Source: Glossina fuscipes (Eukaryota; Arthropoda; Insecta; Diptera; Glossinidae). From it: 64,000 nt of DNA. The position numbers and the translations under genes are program-made. Positions 20,684 to 33,169 of this stretch are shown piece after piece. The notes below the pieces were generated by a model, which saw only the letters and a list, made by a program, of their open reading frames with translations, was not told the DNA's origin and did not search any database. Each line of letters starts with the position of its first letter. Positions within the stretch are counted from its first letter, which is position 1. The DNA lies in the NCBI RefSeq assembly GCF_014805625.2, contig NW_024003300.1, forward strand, positions 1 to 64,000, written 5' to 3'.

Positions 20684-22136
20684 TGTCATGAGACTCTTTA
20701 CTTTCATTGCCGGCTGAGTATTTGACTTTTTCTGACAAAGAAATAAAAATAAAATAAAAAGAAAAGTCCCGTCGGTTGTCTGCCGTCTGTCTGTCCACTG
20801 TAAGTCAGTCGGTCGTCGTCTGGCGTCGGCCCTACATATGCACACCCCCTTTCTCCTTTCAGCTACAGCGGTGGCAGCTGTAGCGCTTAACTACTCATCG
20901 GGGACACAAAACAACAGGGGAATAAATAACTAAAGTAACTTACAATACAATCCTCTCGCGATGTCGTGGCTGTCTCCTTCGGCGGCTCTTGTCCACGGCA
21001 AGGAAGTAGGAAGTTCGTCTCACGTCGTCGGCACAATCACAACACAGCTGGGATGTAGGTGCATGTGGGTGCACGTAATTCATAAGCTACTGGAAAATTA
21101 TTCTTCTTCCTCTTAACACATCTTGATTGTGGCAAACACATTGATCCTTGTTTTTTTCCTTTATTTTTATATAGTTTTACAATCGTAGAATTCAATATGT
21201 ATATAAATATTTTTTTTTATTATTTTTTTTTGTTTGTTTGAAAAGCACGCATACAAAAGGAAATTTTTTTTTTTCCTTTTTTTTTATGTTATACAGAGTT
21301 GATTGGTTGTATATTCTTTTACACAATTAGACACAAATATGTTCCTATGAACTTTTCTTATGCATATACATACGTATACATGTATATATATACCTGTCTA
21401 TAAATATATATATATATATATATATTTAGATTTTATACAATTATTTACACAAAGGATTTAATTTGTAAACTTTTGTCGGCAGAAGAAAAATTTCTTCGTC
21501 GCGAGAACACACACAAAATGCTTCTTTTAATTGTTCCACCCTTTTCCCTTTATTGGTTTTTCCTCTGTTATTTGAGGTTTTAATTAAAATTTATCCTTTT
21601 TTGAACTTCGATTTTCAGTTCGAGCCCATACTTCACAAAAAGAAAAAAACAACCACGGCTCAGCCGTACAATCAAAAAACAATCGAAAAGCAAGCGCACT
21701 CGTTGAGGTCTACACTGCAACTTCACTAGAACTCAACTCAACTTGAAACTATCCCCTCTGACTTAAATTTTAAAACGCAGACAGACTTCTCCTTCTTACT
21801 CAATTTCCCTCTTCTTCTTCCTGTTGCTCTCTCTATAACGGCTTGCCGCTACTCTCACAAGAGCAAGCATAGATCCCGCAAAATCATACGATTTTGCCTA
21901 TGCTTGCAAAAGCAAAAGGAAAAAAAGGAGTACCGCAAAATCATGCGATTTCGCCTGTTGCTATGCAAAAAGGGAAAAAGAAGAGAATAAAACACTCATA
22001 TCCCGCAAGATCATGTTATTTATAAACAGTATCACAAAATCGCATGATTTTGTCTAACGGCATGCCGTTATTCCGATACTTGCGGTTGATACAGACCGAC
22101 AAACACCCTACCCGAGGTTTGTTCGCGGCCGTTACA
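20684..22136 (-). mobile_element. TG...CA insertion (solo LTR-like, 1,453 bp) inside the LINE
   Basis: On the minus strand the element begins TGTAACGGCCGCGAAC and ends CATGACA, so it has LTR-type TG...CA ends. A perfect 4-bp target duplication, CATT on the plus strand, lies at 20680-20683 and 22137-22140. Removing the insert plus one copy rejoins LINE endonuclease sequence. No open frame of note is inside, so it behaves like a solo LTR or a small non-autonomous LTR element. It has several CAAAATC-NNNN-GATTTTG hairpin motifs near its start. A diverged copy begins at 61542 on the plus strand. Confidence 0.8.
21878..22053. repeat. Cluster of CAAAATC...GATTTTG hairpin motifs
   Basis: Eight-base stems with 4-base loops occur at 21878-21897 (loop ATAC), 21935-21954 (loop ATGC, one mismatch) and 22034-22053 (loop GCAT). 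A decayed one lies near 22005. They lie in the first 260 bp of the LTR-like insertion. A half-preserved one is at about 61624 in the second copy. Confidence 0.75.
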
Positions 22137-22140
22137 CATT

Positions 22141-22439
22141 ATTTGTATCGCTACGGCCTGTATATATGAGCTTAAATTTATGCGTTTGTGAGGTATACTT
22201 GATTTTATAAAACCACAAACTCCTTGTTTGGAATATGAGTTTTGATCAGCATTCGTAAAGTATCCAGTATATGATTTGGGTGGAATGAGATTAAAAGACC
22301 TCCTACAATGGGTCTCTTGTAGCGATATAAAGATTGGACTGAAGCCACTTACGAGCTTATGGAGTTCATCAAGATTATTAAGAAGTTCTTAATGTTCCAT
22401 TGTAGAATTTTAAAAACTTTATTTAATTGTAGTGGCATG
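22141..22439 (-). pseudogene. LINE ORF2 N-terminus (start of endonuclease)
   Basis: The ATG at 22437-22439 begins MPLQLNKVFKILQWNIKN, the QWNI start typical of LINE APE endonucleases. Degraded pieces follow until the LTR-like insertion at 22136-22140. About 160 bp separate it from the ORF1 stop. Confidence 0.75.
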
Positions 22440-22601
22440 GAGTGGAAAGCAGGTTAAGTTGAAATGTCACCGTCTCCGTCGAAAATGGCACTATAATAAA
22501 TAATTTGTTCTTACAAGCAGAATAATCTGTACTTAGGTGGTTGCGTAAATTTGAAGTTGCACCGACTGGGCACACGTGAATAATTTGAAATTGAAGGTTG
22601 A

Positions 22602-23560
22602 TTAATGATGATTGGATGCATTATAACTTGTAATTTGTTGACTTGGGTTGAGAACTTGTGATTCGGAGGAATTTAGTTCATTAGATTTTGGCATACGTGT
22701 TGTTGTTTTAATTTTTTTAATATTTGCTGTTGTTTTGATTTTTTCAATATTTGCTATTGTTTTGATTTTTTCAATATTATCTTTGGCGAGCAATGGAACT
22801 AATTTGGCAATGTAATTTTTTGCCGATGATAGAACAGGTTTTTCATTGGAAGGAGTTGGAGTTAAAGGCTCATTAGGCACTGTTTGCGAGGCGACAACAC
22901 GCGTAGGTATTGCTTTTGTTAATTGTTTGGTTCCCAGATGGATTAATTTCCCGGTGCTTGCCTCGCGCTTCACCCATGTTACAGTAGTTGTCTGTTTTGA
23001 TTTTTAGAATTTCACGCATTTGTATAAAACGTGGGCATTGTTTGTCTAACGCCGAGTGTTGATCGTTGCAATTTAAGCAGAAACTACGCGTACAGTTTTC
23101 AGCTTGTGGGGGAAGACCACAGTTAGCACAGGATGGAAGAATGGTGTTATCGTTTTGCCGTATGACCCAGGCCTTGACAGTTTTTATACCTCATGGGACT
23201 TGGAATGTAGAGTTCTACTTTACATTTCTACCAAGCTACATCAACCGTTGCCGGTAGCCTATAGCGGTCAAAAGTCAAAATAATTCTTCCTATAGGAGAG
23301 CGGGTTTTTCCAACGTCATATCATTTGGTGAATTTGTAGACTTCAGTCACTCCTTGACTGCCCATTTCACGAACAATTTCATCTTCCGGCACATACTTTA
23401 AGCATGGGGCATAAACTACGCCTTTAACCGAGTTGAGTTTGTCATGCAGTTTAGCGAATATAACACATAAATTAGGTAATGATTTCGATTTTATGAGCTT
23501 TTCTGTTGCGCTCGGTTTCCCAGCCAGGACAAGTAAATTCCCATCGCGTAAAATCGATAT
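22602..23560 (-). pseudogene. LINE ORF1 (gag-like, zinc knuckles)
   Basis: Near 23040-23135 on the minus strand the Cys/His pattern CANCGLPPQAENC, then CLNCNDQHSALDKQC, marks the nucleic-acid-binding zinc knuckles of I-like ORF1 proteins. Upstream (about 23250-23560) are pieces such as LHDKLNSVKGVVYAPCLKY and RSPIGRIILTFDRYRLP, typical of the RNA-binding part. Downstream, 22973-22602 is an open frame with a repeated NIEKIKTTAN unit and a Ser/Thr-rich tail. Frame changes and a degraded third knuckle show it is broken. Confidence 0.75.
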
Positions 23561-24690
23561 AAAGTCTATATATAAACAACAATAGTAAAAAAATACATAT
23601 AGTACAAATTAGGAAATATAATTATGACATTTTTTGGAAATACATAAATAGATATATAGAGACTACAGGTAGTAGTACTCGAAAAAGAAGGCAAATCTAT
23701 TTTTAAAAAAATGTGCACATTAAAATACCAAAAATAAACAGCCGAGCATAGAAAAATCAAAAAAATCATGTATGTGCATGAATATTTAATTATTATTTTT
23801 TTATAGTGCCACGGCAGGATTAATATTGATGATAATAAAAAGATTAAAAACTAAAAACAAAATACGCAACGATTTGCAACAGAAAAAGTATAAAGAAATT
23901 ATCGGTACTTGCGGGAGCAATTACCGTTTCAGGTTGCTACAACATCCTCCCACGTCATCTATCGCTTACAAGAAAGTCTATGAATTTAAATATTTTCTAT
24001 TAATTTGTACACAATTCTTTTTTATTATTTATGTGAATCCAAGCTAAAACTTCTTCTTCTTATCCTACGTTAATTAATTGGAAAACAAGCAAAAAAAATT
24101 AATATATTGAGTGTTGCCATTTTCTTTTTGTTCAATTTTAAATTCCGCTTATCTGTACTTTAACTTCTTGTCAGGCTTCTCAAACCTTTTGATAAAATTG
24201 AAATTGCTCTTTTTTTTTTTTTGGTATGTTGAAATTGCCCTTTTTTTTTGGTATGTTGAACAGAGAAAAAAAAAAGGGGCAGTTTCAATTTTATCAATTT
24301 CCCCTAATGCTAAATTTTTATTTTGCAAGTTGTTGATTTTAATATACAAATATACAAACATACAAATTTTCATTTTTTTTTTGTTTTTGATAACAAATCT
24401 CTTGATTTTACAATTTTTAAAATTCAAAGTGGTTTTTTTCTTTGAGTTCCTTAGGTAGGAATTTTTTTTTTTTGCAAAAACTCAAAAAAAATTCTTACAA
24501 ATATTTGATTGTAGTCCTATGATTGCTTAAGCAAAGGCACATCGCATACATCCGTTCAACACGTCATAGTATAACATGGAAATGTGTAACGAATGTAATT
24601 TATTTGTATTTGATTAACTTCCTTCTCTTTAGTGTTGTGTGAAAATCAGGAATAGAAACGGACAAATAGGAGGAAGTTCTAAAAGGTCGA
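23561..24690. other. AT-rich spacer with poly-T hairpin
   Basis: No gene is recognised. Long T- and A-runs produce open stretches on both strands. The one notable structure is an inverted pair, 24191-24222 and 24266-24295. Confidence 0.4.
24191..24295. repeat. ~30-bp inverted repeat around a duplicated T-run unit
   Basis: GATAAAATTGAAATTGCTC plus T-run (24191-24222) is the near reverse complement of A-run plus GGGGCAGTTTCAATTTTATC (24266-24295). Between them a 29-bp unit (TTGGTATGTTGAA preceded by a T-run) is repeated. It would fold into a long hairpin. Confidence 0.75.
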
Positions 24691-26700
24691 AAAAGTCGTA
24701 AAGTTGAAAGGATTAGATGCTCTAAAATGGTGGACGCACGTGTGATTGATAAGGTAGTTAGTTCGGGAGAAATGGAAAGTTTCCAATTTTATGCCACAGT
24801 CACTCTATCGAGGTTTACCCCAAACAAATACATGTGCTATAACCCATATGAGACCAACGGACAGACGAAACTTATCTTCCGGACGGGCTGATCTGACGCT
24901 TGCGAAATTGAAACATTCTACTCATAGCTTACAGAAATACTAAAGCCAACGAAGAAACATGACCTTAATCTAATAATGGGAAATTCAAAAGTTGAAAATG
25001 AACCTGTATCTGAAATTGTTGTGAATTTTGATTTAGGATTAAGGAGTGATCGTTTATACCGATTCTGCTTAGAAAATGGTTTTAGAATTTGTAACACCTA
25101 CTTTCAAGTTCCTTGTCCGATTATTTACAGGGTTTTAGAATTTGTAGCACCTCCTTTCATCTTCCTTGTCCGATTATTTACTTACAAATCCCCGAAGTCA
25201 AAATGTCATTTTGATAAACAAAAAGATTTGGAACATCTGCCAAAAAACCTAATATTTTCCTAGCAGTAGATGTACAGTCAAATTATAATGTTCTAGCGGC
25301 AAGAATGAAATTAAAGCCGGCATCAGCTAAAACCCTCACCTCTTCGAGAAAAGTCAATGTCGGAGAGCTAAAAGAATATGAAACGAAAAATATAGCTGAG
25401 AACAAAGTTGGCTTGCTAATAAAAATGAATACAATCGAATACAAGAGTAAGAGAATAATAAGACTAAAGATATGAAAAGCAAAGCTTGTGTGAATAAAAA
25501 ATAAGTATTCGGAAATAGAAATTTTCAATCGTTCTATGATAACTTCACCTTATACAAGTAACCAAACTTGCGGCCTGAAAAGAAAAACAACACCACCTGT
25601 TCCGTTAAGTAATCGTAATGAAATAGTTACCTAGATAGAAGATAAAAGCAATATATAGACAGATTATATTCGGCAACCATGTGCACATGATACGAGGTCT
25701 GCAGATTTTTAAAATGACGAACAACAGTCTACGTGGCCATCAATTACGAAAAATCAAATAAGAAAAGCTTTGAAATATCCCAAAAATAACAAGGGCTTGG
25801 GTAACTATGAAATACCAACAGAGATTATAAAACTAGTAAATGATGACAATCTAGATATATACATATATATATAAATTATTTAATGAGCTCTGCGATACAG
25901 GCTTTTATCGTGATGACTACAATCATCATTCATTACAATTCCACAGAAAAACAGAGATGGATGTCCAGATAAATTGTATTTTTCTAAGCAGGGGGTGCGT
26001 CAAAGGTCCCTCCCCATATTTTTAAGGTCAACTCCGAGGTAATCTTGCAAGAAGCTATTCAAATGGTCGAAGCAGGCATTAAAGTCAATGGGCTATTCGT
26101 CAATAACTTTCGATATGCGGACGATGGAACTATGCTTACAGATAATATGCAGGATTTGCAGATGATGGTTCAAGCTGTAAATGATCATAGTAACAGCTTT
26201 AGATTAAACCGAAATGTCAGCGAAACCAAATCTATGATTGTAAGCCGAACAAAAACTTCATACGCAAATGCCACTCTATGACTTAACCAGAATGGAGAAA
26301 CGGTTTCCAGATTTGTATGCCTTGGATCCATGTTACACGTAGACTGAGATTTCCTTCGCTTTGGTTTCATGACATGCTTTGTATAGTCTACAATGAACAG
26401 ACTGGAAGCCTTGGAGACCTTGGTGTTACTATAAAATTCTAAAAATATCGTGGGCAGGTCAAATATTCAATGGTGAAGTCCTGAGAAGAATAATCTTTGA
26501 ACTACTGTAAGTGTATTACTAAAATTGCCTATTTTAAACACATGGTACGTAGTGAAAAATACACTTCATTGTTGAAGGTCATATCGAATAGCGTAGGGGC
26601 TAGGGTTGAAAACATATGTCGTGGCTACGTGGACAGGCCTGAGAACAATCGGTGAAACTATACACAAAGTAAGGGACAAGGAAACTTCTGGGCTTTAGTT
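24690..26700 (+). mobile_element. Decayed RTE-like LINE (endonuclease and reverse transcriptase)
   Basis: Around 24967-25190 the frame gives LIMGNSKVENEPVSEIV, then GLGLRSDRLYRFCLENGFRI and RLFTYKSPK, the endonuclease layout of RTE-type or craniofacial-development-protein-2-like LINE proteins. A duplicated piece lies near 25100-25160. At 26045-26281 is reverse transcriptase: GLFVNNFRYADDGTML (YADD catalytic box), NVSETKSMIVSRTKT, then RFVCLGSMLHVD. Further fragments (LEALETLVLL; NTWYVV) run to about 26650. Many stops are present. Confidence 0.7.
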
Positions 26701-29085
26701 AATAGTATAACTTAGGCAATAATATTATTATTTGAGAAAATGACCTCTATCCAGTAATGAACAGGTAGCAAGAGAAGTAGAATGTTATTCGTATTTGATA
26801 ACAATATATATGAGCTGATAGGTAACAGCTCAACAGTAAAGAAAACCTGAAGTGAGGATGAAGAAGATGATAATTATGATGATGCAGTGGTAGCTATTGT
26901 TGATGGTGATGTAGATATCAAAGAGGCTACACTTCTTGACTTCTTTATTGAGCACGCTTCTATTATTACTTTGTACGGAACGACGAATTAGTTTCAAGCT
27001 ACAGTTTATATTGATCTTTAATATTTCTTTCAATCACTAAGGCTAAGCATAAAAAATTTAAAGGCAACCATAACTTATTTAATCCTCTTTATGAAGTTTA
27101 TTCTGGTTAAGAACTATTCGCTATTCTCATAAAGATGGCGCTTGTAATATAATTAAGCACGTTCTATGTATATCATTTAAAATGTGACGTCATGCACGAG
27201 CCCCTAATTACTTTGTTACGAGCAAATTCAGTCATTCATGAACTTCTTTTTATATGGTTTTGACTATATTACAATTATGGATTTTCCGCAGATAATAATT
27301 TCTTCATTTTATACGCTTCCTTATATCAATTCAAATTTTGTTTTTCTTAATATGGTTCGTCTACTTCATGTGTTATTTATACATGTATGTTTATGTTGAA
27401 TACACGGAAATTTATCAAAAAACCATTATAGATCATTTTATTAACATTTACATATTCGTTGCTCGTATTGATTTGTATTTCGTTCTTTTAGAGTACGAGT
27501 AAATAATTCTTTTTTATTTTCGCATACACTATTTTGCCAAAAAAAGTTTCGAGCACTATATTTTTTTCTTGATTAGACGCAAATTTTTATAAGATGTCTT
27601 TAGAGTTTTTACCTTTATTTTTTTTGTAAAAACGGCAAAAAGAAAATAGGCACAAACTTTAAAATCTTGTTTTCATATCAAGCTCTCTAACATCCGACTA
27701 CGCACGCCATGTTTCATCTTTTTTTCAAGCATATCAATAAATCAGGACAATAAATTATTCTTACATGGTGTCGTTCCTCCGTTAAATTTAACAACATTAG
27801 GGTTGCAATTGTAACAAACGTTACAACCGAAAAGTTAAATCTTATACCTGTTCATAACGCGTGGTCCTACACATACATATTGTGCAAAATTCAGTAATTT
27901 TACCCTTTCGCAATGCTTCGAAAGTGTTTGTTTAATTTTGGGGTCCTGAAGAGGGACATGATAACTTTTTTGCGTAAGTGCTGCTAGCGAAAACTTCCAT
28001 CGTACATATGGAATGTTTTTGTTCTGAAAGTTTTACAAGGCTAAACAACTTAAATGCAGCGACGGCCGGCTCACGCGATTGGTCTACTGAGAAGCCAAAA
28101 AAATTGCTGATAACATTTGGGAGGTGCTACAAGGCAATGAATTCGCGGCACTTACACATAAGAGGGGCACCCTACAGATTTTACAGAACCTCACAACAGT
28201 TACAACAACACTGTTTTAATTTATATGCCTGCGATCTAATATCGTATCATATATTTGTTAGAATGTTTATATATTTATATGATGTCTCGAACAATTTGTA
28301 GCTTTGAATATAATTATTTGAAAACTTTCCACATTTTCCAAACGTTCTCCTTTTTTTCTCGATTCACCACTTTGACCAACAAAACAAAAAAAAAAAAAAT
28401 AGCGTTCAAATATATTTTAATCCTTATCTTTAACAGTCAATACAACAAATTTAATAATTTTGAGAATTGAGGTTTTCGTGATTTTATTTCACAAAGACTT
28501 GTAATCAATGTTTTTGTCGCAAACAGACGTTGCTGAGATGGCAGGTTTTACCATGCTAAGCAAATATGGAGAGAAACACTAAGAAATATAGTAACTGAGA
28601 TTAAGTTTTAGCATCTCTTTCAATTTTTAAACATTTGGCTTCTTTTTTTTTAATTCGATTACAAATAAAAGTATTATAAAATTCGAGTAAATGAAATGTG
28701 AATCCTTTTAATTATTGAATTTTAAACATCGCGTTCTGCAACCACACATCCAACTCACTGTTTTCTTCCTATTTTAGCTATCTAAGACCCACATAAAGAC
28801 TCGTTGAAGTTAACAATCCCCTACAACCTTGTAATTGCCACAAAAGTTACAACGTGCGATAATAATCATTAACTAAACATGGAGGTAGACACTATTAGGA
28901 AACGATGATAAGCAGTATAGAATAGATGATAAGCAGTATATAAACTACAGAAAATCCTGAAGTCCTTTTAGAAACACGTCCTCCTCTCTATTTAGGACAT
29001 CCTCTCACTATCGGGCATCTGCTAGGAGCGATTCGAAATAGTTTTGCAAATATTATCACTGTTTCGAAGCAAATGTGAAGAGCTT
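26701..29085. other. No convincing gene
   Basis: AT-rich. A short acidic plus-strand stretch (26840-26990; DDAVVAIVDGDVDIKEATLL) looks coding-like but is only about 46 codons and is unassigned. A 20-bp direct repeat (GATGATAAGCAGTATA) is at 28904-28941. An open stretch at 27978-28301 has no recognised similarity. Confidence 0.4.
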
Positions 29086-29089
29086 TGCA

Positions 29090-30480
29090 ATTTCAAACAG
29101 GAGATAAGAACTGACACGTGAAACTGAAAGAACTTGCTGTAGCGATGATGGATAAATATCTAAAAGACTTTAGAGTCGTATAGGCTAGGCTAGAGCAATG
29201 CAGGCTTAATACGAAGCCGAATAAATGCATTTCTGGAAAAGCAGAATACACTTCCTTAGACACAACATATCTGAAAAGGTCATGAAACTCCCATGTTCGA
29301 CAGACCGAGAATAATGAAATCCTCATAGAAAATCTTCTAGTAACTACTGGATCTAGCGAAGTTCTCAAGTTCGATTAATGATATCTTAAACGATGTAAAT
29401 AAATAGAAAGGAAAAAATCTCAAATTTAGTTACGTAAAAGGAGAAGTGTTTGAAGAGATCAAATCTAGTTTCACTTTAACTCTAACTCATTTCAATGACG
29501 AAGCAAAGTTAGCCCTTATGCGCAAACATAGTTGTCGGGAGAGCAAATCTGGGATGATTAAATACAGCCAATAGGTTTTTTCTTCAAAAATTTGAATTCA
29601 TATGAAATCAAATATAGCACCTTTGATTAAAAACTGCTGCAATCTACTTGGCGAGCACATACTGTGTGAAAAGAAAACATTTCAAGATATTTATTGCGGG
29701 TACTCGTTGGTGCTTCAAATTCCAAGATTAACTATAATCCGCAATATATAAGGAGTTTCAGATACAACGCAGAATCTACTAATAATATCCAACATATCAA
29801 GCTTGAATCCAATGTGATGGCGGACACTTTATCCAGATCTTTCGAGATTGAGAGCCTGAGTAACAAACATTTGAATTTTAAGGCATTACATGAAGAGGAT
29901 CAACGCGACTGAAATCAAAAACAACTGATAAGAAATAATCCAATGTGAAACAAATAAAGGTAATATCGATAAAGTCCAAAAAATAGTATGAAGTGTCCGG
30001 GAAAACATCAAGACTTTTAGTAATGTAATACAAATAGGTCTATTAGAACTATGTACAATATATAAAGAAATTATATCTGCCAATTCGGCTAAAATGTTTT
30101 ATGGAAAGAATCCTCGACTACCGGGTAAGAGAATAGCTGTCCGCGTTCATATCGCAATTAGAAGAAAACTTTAAGAATGTCAAATTAAAAATGGAACATC
30201 ATCGTGATCCATACTGCAATCCACACGTCTACAAAACGTTGATAGATAGATAGGCTTTCATACTAAGTCCAAGAAAACGCCCTTTGCAGTATTCTTAGGA
30301 AGGGCCTTTCAAGTTTATTGGAGAAATCCGAAGGTTTTACAAATAGGCAGTGACATAACCAGACTGAAACACGCAATCACTGAAAGGTTATATAAACAAG
30401 ACAACAAGAAAAAAGTCCGACTTCACTTACACAACTTCGATAGTGTTTTACATACATTATCTGGCTTATTAACAGGCTAA
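29090..30480 (+). mobile_element. Decayed Ty3/gypsy pol fragment
   Basis: Reverse transcriptase pieces (KAEYTSLDTTYL around 29240, in the position of the usual EYLGHxIS) lead to RNase H pieces. These are PIGFFFKNLNSYEIKYSTFD near 29565 and, at 29694-29912, NIQHIKLESNVMADTLSRSF, the VADxLSR motif that ends RNase H. Around 30130-30330 there are weak integrase C-terminal remnants. Heavily broken, with no LTRs seen. Confidence 0.65.
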
Positions 30481-30539
30481 TATTTAATCACACGAAATGT
30501 AATGATAATCTATTCAAAATTGACTTAGCGAATAACTCT

Positions 30540-30910
30540 TATTCACATGTGGGGTTTTAGAATCTCCTGATCGTATCCTATTTGTCTGTCCAAATGTTGC
30601 CACTTCTATTCGTCATTCCACATTTCGCAAATTGGGTATATGTGGTCTTCATGAGCGCAACATTCTTGACATTTTGCGTTCTCTCAACTGAACAGTTTAC
30701 TTCGCAATCTTTACTTTTGTGAATTGTGCCAAATTATGAACCTACTTTCTTTTACACTTTTTTTACTCTTACACTTATCAACTCTTTCATATGATACTCA
30801 TGTACTATATTACTTCTTACACTGCGGAATTTACTCCTCGGTGTTCTGTTCTATCCTATGCGGCAGGCGAATAATATTCATCATTTAAAAAACATTAAAA
30901 GAAAATAAAA
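30540..30910 (+). mobile_element. 5'-truncated LINE 3' end
   Basis: The frame ESPDRILFVCPNVATSIRHS...LGICGLHERNILDILRSLN then a stop is the Cys/His-type C-terminus of a LINE ORF2. It is followed by an untranslated tail ending in an A-rich run near 30890-30910. Only the last 50 or so codons remain. Confidence 0.55.
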
Positions 30911-32095
30911 CGTAGCGGAATAATATGCAAAATTTAAAAGACTAATTAAAAATACGTATTAAAATAAATAAATAATAACAAGTAAGAAACCACTATGTTT
31001 TTCGCATTCTAATCTCCTAGTTCTTTTATTTGGATAATAGATCTCAAATTAAGAAGTGTACAAAATATTTTTAAACATTTTATCTTGTTTGCCTTATGAT
31101 AAGTAAACATAAAACGTCAAAAAAACAGAATTTAATCACTGGCTCCACTGCGCCGATTTAGCCCATTTTCAATACAAAGCTGTGGACAGAAACTTCCAAT
31201 GTTTCTACTAAATTTGAAGTCGATATTTTCATTTCTGCGGTTAAAAGAATGCCAAACAATACACGCCACACAAACATGGCTAAATCAACAATATATGTAC
31301 TCTATAAGATGTCTGAAGCCAACTTTTTGGGTGTTACATATATTATTGAAAACAAAAAATTACTATACTTCCATCATACAGTGGTGTGTATGTTAGTTAT
31401 ATATCAAATCTAACCGCAACTTTACCGAAGCTCAAACAAACCACTCGGGGTTCACATTGTGCCTTTGAAGAATTGTTCTGAATAAAAAGGAACAAAAAGT
31501 GATTTTTTACTTAACTAAAAATGTTGTGATACTATTACGACTAAGTGTCGATAAAGCCACGTCATACGCAATTAATAACTCCATTTCAGCCTAACTGTTA
31601 AACAACAATGGAAATCGCAATGTAAATAAATAATTACACCTGGTGCGGGGATTATATTAGCATTAGCGATTTAGTTTTAGTAGTCAAAGCTCAATAACTT
31701 TATTTTGAAGATATGGTCAATAACATTAACACCAACTGCAATGCTCTGATTTATAGGTGCAATCTGAAGCTACTCACTGATCCTAATAGTCGTTTAAACA
31801 GGCATTGCCCAGCTTTGGTAATTGGTAACAAATGATGATCGCAGCTTGATCAAACTTTCTGCCTATTGTGGAATATCAATACCGATCTTGAAAATCGCTC
31901 CCATAACATCAAAGGCAATGAAGTCACTGTTCAGACCATAAAAATTAAGATTTGTAAGGAAGCGTTCTGTCTCCTTACTAATTATCACGTAAATCAACTA
32001 ATACTAAGTAGATATGCGGTAGCCTTTCCTATGCTTATCGGCAAGGCGTTTTCGGTTCTCTAGGTCTTAGAAGATTAATATAGAAGTAATGAATT
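30911..32095. other. No gene seen
   Basis: AT-rich spacer with no supported coding region. Short open stretches at 31199-31396 and 31866-32063 show no family signature. Confidence 0.4.
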
Positions 32096-32320
32096 CACAT
32101 ATCTAACGGTCACCAAATCATGCTCTTTGGTACTTTAATCAGCAATGACAGGGAAACGAACAGAAGAATAGGCATACACACAAGCATAACGAGTCTAGCA
32201 CCCACATACCTAACGGTTAACAAATCAGACGATTTGGTACCTAGATCAGCAATAGAATAAGCAGAAGGTTAGGCATAGGAGCAAGCAGAGCAGTAGGGGG
32301 AAAAAACAAAATAGCTGTAA
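32096..32320 (+). repeat. Two tandem copies of a ~107-bp unit
   Basis: CACATATCTAACGGTCACCA at 32096 and CACATACCTAACGGTTAACA at 32203 are each followed by TTTGGTAC, ATCAGCAATGA/ATAG, GAACAGAAGAATAGGCAT-like and AAGCA stretches. Period 107 bp. An inverted copy of the unit is found at 39510-39610. It sits upstream of a TATA promoter at 32557. Confidence 0.75.
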
Positions 32321-32539
32321 ACATCATGCGTAAGCACATGAAGGAATAATTAATACCATAGAAACATAAGCAATAGGATAGACATAAGTTGGCACATGAG
32401 ATAGTATTAGTGCTAAGATATGTATAAGTAATTTCATACAAGTCGGAACTGAGGTTGCGGCAGAAAGTCTGTCAAACATGTTGAAGGCAAACCAAACCAA
32501 ACATACACATAAGCATATTATCGCAAACCTGTAACGGAA

Positions 32540-32880
32540 CCACGGTGGTGATCGACTATAAAAGCGCGCAACGCACTACGCTCAGCCTTGCAGTCGTGTC
32601 ATAGCAGCTAAAGGTAAGACTTCATTACTTAAAGAGTGACTGGGACCAGGGTTTTTTTTTTTTACTTTTACGGATAGAAGATGTGACAGTTAGCTGGACA
32701 TAATCCAACTAGAGACGGTTAGGGACAAACCGCTGTTCACCTAGTATACAAATAAAAGCAACTTAAGAACACCCACGAAGATCCAAGACTTTTTCTTATA
32801 AATTACTACCGAATAACTCAACGTCCAATCGCATCAACGTGCTACACCAGATTGGATACCAAACTGACTCATGTAATGAA
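32540..32880 (+). promoter_or_regulatory. LTR-like promoter unit: TATA, splice donor, poly(A) signal
   Basis: CGACTATAAAAGCGCGCAAC (TATA at 32555-32562) is followed about 30 bp downstream by a GTC/CAGTCGTGTCAT-type start region. AAAGGTAAGACTT (splice-donor-like) follows at 32609, then GACGGTTAGGGACAAACC and ACAAATAAAAGCAACTT (poly(A)-signal-like) near 32750. The order resembles U3-R-U5 of an LTR. Related units occur at 41350 (plus) and 52005 (minus). Confidence 0.5.
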
Positions 32881-33169
32881 ATTAAGTTGAAAGTAATTCC
32901 CTAAGAAATTCAATTTTCATCTTTAGGCTTTCTAGCGATACATATGTAGCGGAGATTAACGCCTTTGTTTTGATAAACTGTCATTATATAACCTCGCAGT
33001 TTTCTATTTTTAAAATTAGATCTGTGGTTCCACGCGATTTGTCTTCCGTCAAAATTAGTTGTCCGGAAAAAAGTTAGAAAAACAATTCGGGTTACTAAGT
33101 GTTGGCCGCGTGGGTTTTTATTAAGGAGCTTTTACTTAGGAATTGTTTCAGGGAAAAAATTCCTGTGGG

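Larger units (their letters stand above)
17541..23560 (-). mobile_element. I-like non-LTR retrotransposon (LINE), nearly full length, split by insertion
   Basis: Read on the minus strand, the element shows ORF1 with zinc knuckles (23560-22602). ORF2 follows, with an endonuclease start (22439-22141), a 1,453-bp foreign insertion (20684-22136), then the rest of endonuclease, reverse transcriptase and RNase H (20679-17594). An ORF1/ORF2 layout with a C-terminal RNase H fits the I group of LINEs. A second copy at 34755-35794 shares the 3' end and RNase H. Copy 1 lacks about 250 bp of RNase H that copy 2 retains (junction near 18085). The 3' tail of copy 2 is TAA-rich, also I-like. Confidence 0.85.
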
